The notes under the pieces are model-generated. The model searched no databases, was not told the origin of the DNA, and worked only from the letters and a program-made list of their open reading frames with translations. A stretch of DNA of 7,413 bases, taken from NCBI GenBank assembly GCA_035526665.1, contig DATLBY010000076.1:1-7413 (forward strand). Direction: 5' to 3'. The translations under genes were made by a program, and so were the position numbers. How positions within the stretch are numbered: position 1 is the first letter of the stretch; every line of letters begins with the position of its first letter. Positions 1 to 6,340 of this stretch are shown piece after piece. This DNA comes from DATLBY01 sp035526665. GTDB lineage: Bacteria > Acidobacteriota > Terriglobia > Bryobacterales > Bryobacteraceae.

Positions 1-1
1 T

Positions 2-487
2 GACGAGTACGGCGGCTCGTTCGGGAATCGCATCCGGTTTGCAGTGGAGGTGACGGAAGCGGTTCGCGGCGTCTGGCCCGCATCGCTGCCGTTGTTCATT
101 CGAATTTCCGCGTCGGACTGGACCGATGGCGGATGGGATGCGGCCGATTCCGTGGAACTGGCTCGCCACTTGAAGCCGCTCGGCGTAGACCTGGTGGATT
201 GCTCGTCCGGTGGAAGCACGCCCCATGCCAGAATTCCACTCGGACCCGGATATCAAGTTGAATTCGCAGAGCGAATCCGGCGGGAGTCCAATGTGCTCAC
301 GGGAGCCGTGGGGATGATCACGGAACCCGAGCAGGCGGATGCCATTATCAGAAAGGGACAGGCCGACATGGTCCTCCTGGCCCGTGAATTTCTACGCGAC
401 CCCTACTGGCCGCTGCATGCAGCCCAAGCACTGGGTGCGCAGGCGCCGGCTCCAGTTCAGTACGGCCGCGCGTTCATGAAAATCTAA
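2..487 (+). CDS. namA: NADPH:flavin oxidoreductase, old yellow enzyme family (YqjM/NamA-like), C-terminal part
   Basis: Partial gene, 5' end outside the window; 161 codons are present and the frame is open to the left edge. The family consists of FMN-dependent NADPH oxidoreductases that reduce activated C=C bonds, nitro compounds and quinones in the cytosol. The visible part begins with DEYGGSFGNRIRF, the family signature between the active-site loop and the next barrel strand. RISASDW, VDLVDCSSGG, PGYQVEFAERI, TGAVGMIT and REFLRDPYW follow in the order found in YqjM. They form the last strands of the TIM barrel and the FMN-phosphate site. The end, PAPVQYGRAF, keeps the arginine that in YqjM reaches into the active site of the neighbouring subunit. 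The usual GRE of the phosphate loop is ARE here. YqjM is about 338 aa, so roughly half the protein is present. A GTG at 44 is an internal valine, not the start. The gene is probably separate from the downstream cluster. Confidence 0.93.
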   Translation, partial: DEYGGSFGNRIRFAVEVTEAVRGVWPASLPLFIRISASDWTDGGWDAADSVELARHLKPLGVDLVDCSSGGSTPHARIPLGPGYQVEFAERIRRESNVLTGAVGMITEPEQADAIIRKGQADMVLLAREFLRDPYWPLHAAQALGAQAPAPVQYGRAFMKI

Positions 488-693
488 ACTGCTAAATCCT
501 CCTACGGGGCGATCTGCCATTGCGCAAAGTCGCCCCGGCAGCCTCTCGCACAGTACATTCCCATACAGTAAAACCTTCAGGACAATTTCCTTGCGTTCGC
601 CGTCATTAAGTGATAAATCTCAGAGACGGCGTCAAAGCTGTTACAGCAGGTGCTCATGCCGGACCGGCTGACAACAGAATCTCAGCTTTCGCG
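488..693. other. Intergenic spacer upstream of the five-gene cluster
   Basis: This is the only sizeable non-coding stretch in the window. It holds the inverted repeat at 505-537 and should carry the promoter for the downstream cluster. A weak sigma-70-like pair is visible, TTGCGT at 591-596 and GATAAA at 612-617, with a short 15-bp spacer; the match is too poor to call. A second -10-like word, TACAGT, lies at 564-569 with no convincing -35. A small reading frame starting at 610 overlaps the 272-aa gene in another frame and looks spurious. Confidence 0.5.
505..537 (+). terminator. Inverted repeat 18 bp after the oxidoreductase stop, possible terminator
   Basis: CGGGGCGA at 505-512 pairs perfectly with TCGCCCCG at 530-537 to give an 8-bp GC-rich stem with a 17-base loop. 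The loop contains the small palindrome TTGCGCAA (520-527). Its position just after the oxidoreductase stop suits a transcription end and would separate that gene from the cluster. No run of T follows, so it is not a classical intrinsic terminator; it could also protect the mRNA 3' end or be an operator-like site. Confidence 0.4.
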
Positions 694-699
694 AAGGAG
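694..699 (+). promoter_or_regulatory. Strong Shine-Dalgarno site for the 272-aa gene
   Basis: AAGGAG lies 8 bases before the ATG at 708. It is a full-strength ribosome binding site and fixes the start. Together with the 28-bp-spaced site before 2818 it is one of only two good Shine-Dalgarno sites in the cluster. Confidence 0.85.
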
Positions 700-707
700 T
701 CCATAGC

Positions 708-1526
708 ATGCCGAAGAATTATGAAATGTTGTCCGAACTCGAGCGCGAGTTTGAGCTCGACATGGCGGAATCTGGCGAACTCGAAATTGACGCGAGCGGC
801 GAATCGGGTGAGTTTGAAACAGATGATGAATTCGAAGGCGCCGAGGACAGTGAATTGGAAGAAGATTCGGAATCCGACGATTCCAGAGCCGGCTCCGGCA
901 GCGGGGAGTTCGAAGGCGATTACGCCGAAAGGCTTTACGAATTATCCCAACGTGAGTTCGAATCTCCGGACGAAGCCAGCGAAGCTGTGGACGGCGTGCT
1001 CAATGAAATGTACGAGAACTTCCTCGGCCTGAGCAAAGTCCGGAACTACATAAAAAAGAAGGGCGCCAAGCTCCTTAAAACGGGGATGCGAATCGCCAGC
1101 CATCATCCCGCTTTTGGCCTTCTGAAGAACGTGCTCGCCGGAAAAAATCTTACGCAGGTCCTCTCCTCACTTGGCCAGACCGCCTTGTCCGCATCTCCAA
1201 TGGGAGCTGCTCTCCTGCCGGCGCTGAAGAGTCTCGGATTTCCCGGCGGCAATCCCGAGGAACAAAAGGAAGCCTGGAGCAACTTCGTCGACGTAGCGCG
1301 GGAAGCCTACACGGACTTGGCAGAGAACCTGAATGAGGCGGCCGACCAACCCTTCGAATCGGCTCAACTCGCGACGCGATCACTCAAGCGCGGCGTGGAG
1401 AAAGTACTGCAGCGCAGACGCAACGGGTACCGAGGTAGAGGAGCCGTCAGCGCTTCCGGCGGGAAAATACTACGGATACGCGTCAGACCGGGACAGCGGA
1501 TCCGGCTGGTAATTGTAGGCGGATAA
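708..1526 (+). CDS. Acidic EFE-motif protein with hydrophobic middle and basic C-terminus, function unknown
   Basis: 272 aa, not assigned to a named family. Residues 9-100 are dominated by Glu, Asp and Ser with spaced phenylalanines in EFE or EFEG units (EREFEL at 12-17, GEFETDDEFEG at 35-44, GEFEG at 66-70, REFESP at 82-87). This part is probably disordered or adopts structure on binding a partner or cations. Residues 100-125 are amphipathic with a KKKGAKLLK stretch. Residues 134-180 are Gly/Ala/Leu-rich (FGLLKNVLAG, SASPMGAALLPALKSLG) and could be a helical hairpin that touches membranes. Residues 225-272 are basic, with an RRR tract and a beta-like end (GKILRIRVRPGQRIRLVIVGG pattern, finishing in Gly-Gly). 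There is no signal peptide. The gene leads the cluster and has the best ribosome site, so it may be made in excess over the enzymes. REFESP recurs near the N-terminus of the M15/hydrolase fusion and EREFE resembles its FERE motif, which suggests a shared interaction or sorting element. Candidate roles are carrier, adaptor or secreted co-factor; all are inference. Confidence 0.85.
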   Translation: MPKNYEMLSELEREFELDMAESGELEIDASGESGEFETDDEFEGAEDSELEEDSESDDSRAGSGSGEFEGDYAERLYELSQREFESPDEASEAVDGVLNEMYENFLGLSKVRNYIKKKGAKLLKTGMRIASHHPAFGLLKNVLAGKNLTQVLSSLGQTALSASPMGAALLPALKSLGFPGGNPEEQKEAWSNFVDVAREAYTDLAENLNEAADQPFESAQLATRSLKRGVEKVLQRRRNGYRGRGAVSASGGKILRIRVRPGQRIRLVIVGG

Positions 1527-1538
1527 TTCGGGCGCGAC

Positions 1539-2789
1539 GTGCCGCACCGTGCTCATTACCTACAGTCGCGGATTGAGTCTGCGCGCTCGCGCATACGCAT
1601 TCTCTCTACCCTACGGAACCTGGCGGCGCTCCCGAAAGCCGGCGATCTTACGGACCGGCAATGGCGCGGCATCAACCTGCAGTTTGCGGGCCGCCAGACC
1701 AATCTCATGGAACGGCTGGCGGCCGCGGAACAGCGCCTTCTCCCACATATCTATCAACGGGCGGTGCAACGGCAACTGAATGCGGCGCTAGGACAGCTGG
1801 AGTTGGACCTTTCACAGGCACTAGTGATTTTTGATACGTATATGGATGTCCTCACGCAACGTCATCCCGGCCCGCTGGGAGCAATGCTCGCTGGTTGTGA
1901 TATCGTCGCGAAGGACGCCCTGCGGCGCGATCATCCCTCCCTGCTCGCCGTGGAGGACCCTCTGGTGTATTGCGACCGAGGATTTGGCGCATCCACCCTG
2001 CGTGAGGGTGTGGTGTTTCCCGGCGGAGCGCGCAATCCCATGCCGCTGATCCAGATTCCGTACTCGCGCCTCCTGGAGAAATACAACCTCACTTCCATTC
2101 TGCATGAGGTGGGGCATGAGGCGATGGCGCGCCTGGGGTTGCGAACAGAACTCCCCAAAGTATTCCGCGCCACGGTATCCAAGGCAGGCGGGTCCAGCGC
2201 GATTGCCGATCTATTTTCACTGTGGAGTTCGGAAATCGGGCCGGATTTCTGGGGCTTCTGCTGCTCGGGGCTGGCGGCGGCGGGAACCATTCAGGAATTT
2301 CTCGCGCTGCCTCCCGCCCATGTCTTCCGCGTTCTCTGGACGGACCCGCATCCGCCTCCCTATATACGGGCGCTACTGGCTTTCCGGCTTTGCCGCGACG
2401 TTTGGGGGCGTGGTCCGTGGGACGAATGGCAAAGCACATGGCTGGGAAATTATCCGATTGACCAGGCGCCCGCCGATAGTAAGCCGACCTTGAGACAGGC
2501 ACAGCGAGTTATCCCAGCAATCAGTGAAGCGCTGCTATCGCACAAATTCGACACCACCGGAGGGCGGCCAATTCCCTCGATGTTCAACCTTGGAGTGCTG
2601 AACCCGGGATCCCTGGCGGGGCGGATTAACGGCAGTTCCATCCGTTTGAGAGGACTGCGGCCGGCCGCTCATCTGGCCGTCTTCCGAGTCTTGCGCGAGC
2701 AGAGGAATATCGCGGAGCCGGCGCTCGACCGGCTGATGACGCAATGGCTTTTGACTTTAGGTAAGCGAAAGGCGGCGGCGCCCAAATGA
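1539..2789 (+). CDS. Predicted HExxH zinc metallopeptidase of unassigned family
   Basis: 416 aa. SILHEVGHEAMARLG contains HEVGH at residues 189-193 (2103-2117), the zinc-binding and catalytic HExxH motif of zincins. SEIGPDFWGF places Glu232 followed four residues later by Asp236, the ExxxD arrangement of the third ligand in gluzincin-type peptidases, 39 residues after the second His. DPHPPPYIR (269-277) is a likely substrate-pocket or structural motif. Residues 1-110 are helical with coiled-coil character and may form a separate N-terminal domain. There is no signal peptide or clear membrane segment. The start is the GTG at 1539: it is the first possible start after the upstream stop, with which it is in frame, and the next in-frame ATG is at codon 57. 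No good Shine-Dalgarno site is seen, and the 12-bp gap to the preceding stop suggests translational coupling. The substrate is unknown; processing of a cluster-encoded protein or attack on a foreign target are both possible. The peptidase call is firm on motifs, less so on activity. Confidence 0.82.
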   Translation: MPHRAHYLQSRIESARSRIRILSTLRNLAALPKAGDLTDRQWRGINLQFAGRQTNLMERLAAAEQRLLPHIYQRAVQRQLNAALGQLELDLSQALVIFDTYMDVLTQRHPGPLGAMLAGCDIVAKDALRRDHPSLLAVEDPLVYCDRGFGASTLREGVVFPGGARNPMPLIQIPYSRLLEKYNLTSILHEVGHEAMARLGLRTELPKVFRATVSKAGGSSAIADLFSLWSSEIGPDFWGFCCSGLAAAGTIQEFLALPPAHVFRVLWTDPHPPPYIRALLAFRLCRDVWGRGPWDEWQSTWLGNYPIDQAPADSKPTLRQAQRVIPAISEALLSHKFDTTGGRPIPSMFNLGVLNPGSLAGRINGSSIRLRGLRPAAHLAVFRVLREQRNIAEPALDRLMTQWLLTLGKRKAAAPK

Positions 2790-2806
2790 ACAGGTGACCG
2801 GCGGAT

Positions 2807-2812
2807 AAGGAG
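2807..2812 (+). promoter_or_regulatory. Shine-Dalgarno site for the 422-aa gene
   Basis: AAGGAG lies 5 bases before the ATG at 2818 and supports that start. Independent initiation here, in contrast to the weak sites before the other downstream genes, suggests the 422-aa protein does not depend on coupling for its translation. Confidence 0.8.
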
Positions 2813-2817
2813 ATTTC

Positions 2818-4086
2818 ATGGCACTCGATCCGAAAGTGGAGCAACTCATCAAACTATTGCTGACTGGCACAACGGGTGTTCCCATCACCCTGACTCAAGG
2901 CTCGCTCGACCCTGTTTTGCCCGGGAAACAACTGGCGCGACAGGAGCCCATTCCGGTATTTTTCCCGGAGTGCTCGGATGTCCTGCTATCGCTCTGCCGA
3001 CCCTCGAATCCCATCGACGAGATCGACACACACTTCTCGGACTACTTCTCCTTTCAGCCACCTGTCATCATCGAGTCGGCTCCGGCGCCGCAGGACAGAA
3101 CAGCGATCGATCCACAGCTCGCCAAGTGTGCCGGTAACCAGTGGCCGCCCCATTGTTGCCTCCCCCACCCGTGCGTCTTCCTTGATGGTAAGCGCGACAA
3201 TGGCGAGCACATTCGCCGCCTCTTCGTCGGGGACTTGATCTGGTTGTTTTATTTCGAACGCCTGGGCATTTTCCGGCTAATGGGTTTAATTCTGGATGAT
3301 TACGCGACTAAGGGCACATTCCCGATCTCCACCGGTTTTCTGCCCGGCGCGGCCGACGACCAGACGTTGATGATGCTGGAGGCGGCGACCCTCGAAACAA
3401 AGACCGGGCGATCGTCCACCGTGCGCGATCGCGAGAGTGCCTACCGGCGGGGTATCGGCTGGACCATGCGCCAGATTGCCGTCGAATCGCAAACGAATCA
3501 AGCTCTCTCAGAGCAGCTCGCCCGGCTGTCTTTCCTCACGGGCCAGTTCTTTACGGACAAGCGCTTGGCGGTCGCCGTCCGGGGAGCCGCCTCGCCGACA
3601 GCCAACGCGTCCGTAGCCACGCTGATCAGCATCAAGGACACGATCATCCTTTTGCAGAACTCGTTCCGGCAGTTCTACTACGGCCGCACGTATACCATCA
3701 CGCTGGCCGGAATCGTCTGGGCCGTTGCCGGTATGAGCCTGATACGCGCACTCCGGCAGACGCTCGGCATAGCGGAAACGCTCAACCGGCCAGAGGACTA
3801 CGTCACGGCCGCCTATGACAAATTCTTCGGCGGAGCCGGTACACCTCCGTCCCGCACCAATCGATACCTGGTGCATCGGGATTGCGCGCGAGCCGGCCGG
3901 GACCTCCTGCTCGATATCGAGATGCTCGATACAACGGTCCCGGACTTCGACAGCGTGGGCGGCGTGCTCGATCGATGGCTGAGCACGGTGGAAGCGAAAT
4001 TTGAAGCCTACCGCAATAGCTACCGGCTGCTCAGCGGCGTCGACTTGGCCTTGAGCGAGAAGCCCGTAATCGAACAACAGGCTTAA
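2818..4086 (+). CDS. Conserved-looking protein of unknown function with Cys/His cluster
   Basis: 422 aa; no family recognised. The first 90 residues are Pro-rich with few helices. Residues 104-119 form a compact Cys/His cluster (C104, H112, C113, C114, H117, C119), spaced so that it could bind zinc or form disulfides. Residues 131-160 (LFVGDLIWLFYFERLGIFRLMGLILD) and 291-312 (YTITLAGIVWAVAGMSLI) are strongly hydrophobic. They could be buried helices or membrane-associated segments; the first is interrupted by charged residues, so a true transmembrane span is doubtful. The remainder is mostly amphipathic helix (EQLARLSFLTGQFF, VLDRWLSTVEAKFEAYRNSYRLL). No HExxH, GxSxG or nucleotide-binding motif was found. 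Strong ribosome site, 28 bp after the metallopeptidase stop and 4 bp before the next gene, so it belongs to the same unit. A scaffold, adaptor or immunity-type partner for the hydrolases is possible but unsupported by sequence. Confidence 0.85.
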   Translation: MALDPKVEQLIKLLLTGTTGVPITLTQGSLDPVLPGKQLARQEPIPVFFPECSDVLLSLCRPSNPIDEIDTHFSDYFSFQPPVIIESAPAPQDRTAIDPQLAKCAGNQWPPHCCLPHPCVFLDGKRDNGEHIRRLFVGDLIWLFYFERLGIFRLMGLILDDYATKGTFPISTGFLPGAADDQTLMMLEAATLETKTGRSSTVRDRESAYRRGIGWTMRQIAVESQTNQALSEQLARLSFLTGQFFTDKRLAVAVRGAASPTANASVATLISIKDTIILLQNSFRQFYYGRTYTITLAGIVWAVAGMSLIRALRQTLGIAETLNRPEDYVTAAYDKFFGGAGTPPSRTNRYLVHRDCARAGRDLLLDIEMLDTTVPDFDSVGGVLDRWLSTVEAKFEAYRNSYRLLSGVDLALSEKPVIEQQA

Positions 4087-4090
4087 TGCG

Positions 4091-6334
4091 ATGCGTGACC
4101 GGGTCCGTTTCGAACGGGAACTGGCTCATCTGGGACTCCGGGAATTCGAGTCTCCATCCGTCCCCAGCGCGGACGCCATTGACGATGCCGCCGCGCAGCC
4201 GCTGTTCGCGCCCGCCGTGCGGGGCCGGGTAGCCAAACTGCTCTCCGCGGCGGCCGCGAAGAGAGCCGTCAAGTGGAATAGCGTGACTCATCCCAAAGCC
4301 AGCGGCGTGGATTTATCAACGCTCGGCCAGCGCCTGGCCGAATATCTGAATCGGCCTAAGATCGAACAGGCCATGCGCGATGACACGGATCTAAAGAATC
4401 TGGCGAGCGACGAGGGGACGGTGGTCGCAGCCATGGCTCATCAGTTTCAACAGAAAATCTATGCCAGTACGGCGAGTCATGACGGAAAGATCGGGGAAGG
4501 GACGCTGGACGCTCTCGGCTTTATTCGTCACCGCGGGCAGGATCTGAACCGCGTCGATGCCAGGAACGACAATTTCCACGCGGGAAAAGATGGCGCCGGT
4601 AAGTCGGAGACATTCAAGCGGCTGGAAAGCGTATACCGTACAAACCGGGCCGAGTTTGTGAAGGTAGCGCCCGACCTGACGCCGAACACCTGGTATTCCT
4701 TTTTCGTCAATCCCCCATTTCTGGGGCGCACCTTCGGGCTGGGTATTCACGTCGAGTTGATGAAGCGCCTCCGGGTGGCGGAGACTCGGCTCACCGGATT
4801 GCAGGCTTATGCAGGCATGAGCCCGGTGGAACTGGGTGTTGCGCTGGGCGTGGACGAGGACCATGGTGGCGGCCGCATCAAAGAGAAGACCTCCAGCAGC
4901 ATGCATACCTTCGGCCTGGCCGTCGACATCGGCTATCTGAAGAATCCGTGGATCGCAGGGCAGGCCGGATCGCCTACTCGAAATCGCTATTTTCGCGAGG
5001 TCAGCGCCAATGTATCGAGGCTCCTCCAAGGGTCAAATCACGAGCTCAATCCTGCATGGCTGAACTGGTTGGGCACGGATGCCAACCGGTCCACCGGCGC
5101 GGCGTTTGACGCCATCAAGATGTGCCATACCGATACCCTCGCGTATTTGAGGCTTGAGCGCGATTCGGCCGTACTGCAATCCACCCTCCGCGAGCGGGCA
5201 AGCGAGACAGGCAGCAACGTGGTACGGCCGCGCGAGTCAGTGGAGGCCGCAGCGGCGCGCTGGCGTGGAATTATCCGTGCGGATCGCGGCAAGCTCCAGT
5301 ACGCATTTGGGGGGAACCGCAGGCCGGAGGATGGGTTTTTGAATCTCGCTAAGGATCTCGTGATGGCGCTGCGTGATAGCGCGTGTCTGGCGTGGGGCGC
5401 TATCGATTTGGGCGCCGACGAATCCGGCGACCTGATGCACTTCGACTGCAGGGTTGCGGGCATCGGCAGCGTGGTCCGGCCCGACCGGGCGCATTCTGTT
5501 ACAGCCGGCCATCCGTGCCTGGCGACCGCCGCGGCCGCGAGTTCCAGAGAGAGAGAGTACGAGAAGGATCCACCTCAGCCAAAGCTGGAGCCCTGGCAAT
5601 TCCAGGCCCAAACCGTTGCGGTCACTGTCGCTGTCATCGTGTCTTCAAAGGCGCAAAAAGCCAAAGATGTCGAGTTGCTCGTGTACGCTCACGGGCATAA
5701 CACGTGTGCGCCAAAGCAGAAACCGGGCGCGATGCCGCTAAGCTTCATCACGGATGAGCCATTCAAACTTGGCAAGGTCATTGAAGCCGCCGGCCGTCCC
5801 ATGATTCTGGCGATTCCCTTCTTCGATTGGGAGCACCTGATTGCCAACAAGCTGAACATGGGCAGCGACAAGCCGAAAAATCAATGGCACCAAATCGGCC
5901 AGCCGGCAATTCTGAATGGCGTGATCGAGGAGATTTTGAAAGAAACCGGCAAAAAGATGGGAGGGACTTCTCCCCGGCTATCGCGCCTGATTCTAGCGGG
6001 ACACTCCGGCGCGTATGGATTTTTAGATCCTATTGCGTTCGCGCACAAAGAAGCCGAAATGTCGAAGGGTGGCTTAGCCAAGCTGACTCACATCTGGGGT
6101 TTCGAGACCTCATACACTTGCCCGAGCAACTACTGGCCCGACTGGCTGGCATCCTCGAAAGCGCCGCTGGTCTCGATATTTTTCGGTGGACATTCCAAAA
6201 CTATTCCCTGCGGAGAGCAGTTCCAGGAACTGTCCAAAAAGCGGCGCGGGAAACTTTTTGCGCTCCGGGTAACGGAGGGCCACTGCGAGGTCCCGAACAC
6301 ACGGTTTCCCAAGCTACTCGCGTCCTTACCCTGA
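4091..6334 (+). CDS. Fusion: short FERE/REFESP leader, PG-binding-like segment, M15 peptidase, alpha/beta-hydrolase-like domain
   Basis: 747 aa. Residues 1-22 hold two charged motifs, FEREL (7-11) and REFESP (17-22), and no hydrophobic signal. Residues about 110-145 (AHQFQQ then DGKIGEGTLDALGF) resemble the repeat of PG_binding_1 domains. The M15 zinc site follows: S270-x-H272-x-x-G275-x-A277-x-D279 (4898-4927) matches the SxHxxGxAxD motif, and GDLMHFD supplies the third ligand H450 with D447 as likely catalytic acid. M15 enzymes cut D-Ala-D-Ala or L-Ala-D-Glu bonds in murein. After a linker at about 478-505, residues 505-747 look like an alpha/beta hydrolase: LLVYAHGHN for the oxyanion region, LILAGHSGA with Ser639 as nucleophile, and TEGHCEVP with His731 as the catalytic His. 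The elbow ends in Ala rather than the second Gly of GxSxG. The acid residue is not certain. The ATG at 4091 follows the previous stop by 4 bp with a weak AGG (4079-4081), so coupling is likely; the shared leader with the next gene supports this start. Probable bifunctional cell-envelope hydrolase. Confidence 0.85.
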   Translation: MRDRVRFERELAHLGLREFESPSVPSADAIDDAAAQPLFAPAVRGRVAKLLSAAAAKRAVKWNSVTHPKASGVDLSTLGQRLAEYLNRPKIEQAMRDDTDLKNLASDEGTVVAAMAHQFQQKIYASTASHDGKIGEGTLDALGFIRHRGQDLNRVDARNDNFHAGKDGAGKSETFKRLESVYRTNRAEFVKVAPDLTPNTWYSFFVNPPFLGRTFGLGIHVELMKRLRVAETRLTGLQAYAGMSPVELGVALGVDEDHGGGRIKEKTSSSMHTFGLAVDIGYLKNPWIAGQAGSPTRNRYFREVSANVSRLLQGSNHELNPAWLNWLGTDANRSTGAAFDAIKMCHTDTLAYLRLERDSAVLQSTLRERASETGSNVVRPRESVEAAAARWRGIIRADRGKLQYAFGGNRRPEDGFLNLAKDLVMALRDSACLAWGAIDLGADESGDLMHFDCRVAGIGSVVRPDRAHSVTAGHPCLATAAAASSREREYEKDPPQPKLEPWQFQAQTVAVTVAVIVSSKAQKAKDVELLVYAHGHNTCAPKQKPGAMPLSFITDEPFKLGKVIEAAGRPMILAIPFFDWEHLIANKLNMGSDKPKNQWHQIGQPAILNGVIEEILKETGKKMGGTSPRLSRLILAGHSGAYGFLDPIAFAHKEAEMSKGGLAKLTHIWGFETSYTCPSNYWPDWLASSKAPLVSIFFGGHSKTIPCGEQFQELSKKRRGKLFALRVTEGHCEVPNTRFPKLLASLP

Positions 6335-6340
6335 CCAACC

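Noticed and set aside
591..617. TTGCGT / GATAAA promoter candidate
   Set aside because: Hexamers match the consensus poorly and the 15-bp spacer is short; not strong enough to list as a promoter.
610..1032. 140-codon plus-strand frame ahead of and overlapping the 272-aa gene
   Set aside because: No ribosome site at its start and no recognisable sequence pattern, while the overlapping 708 frame has a perfect ribosome site and ordered EFE units.
1506..1523. C-terminal Gly-Gly of the 272-aa protein as a ubiquitin-like tail
   Set aside because: No E1-, E2- or JAB-type partner gene is visible and the domain before it does not show a ubiquitin-like pattern; kept only as a remark.
3508..4077. 189-codon open frame on the minus strand
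   Set aside because: It lies wholly inside the 422-aa gene, which has a strong ribosome site and fits the operon; the antisense product has no recognisable motif and is typical of GC-rich shadow frames.
4086..4093. ATG at 4086 overlapping the TAA stop (TAATG) as an alternative start for the next gene
   Set aside because: It is out of frame with the long M15/hydrolase frame; the ATG at 4091 gives the leader shared with the M14 protein.
4391..5029. 212-codon open frame on the minus strand
   Set aside because: It is opposite the region coding the M15 active-site motif, which clearly carries the functional reading.
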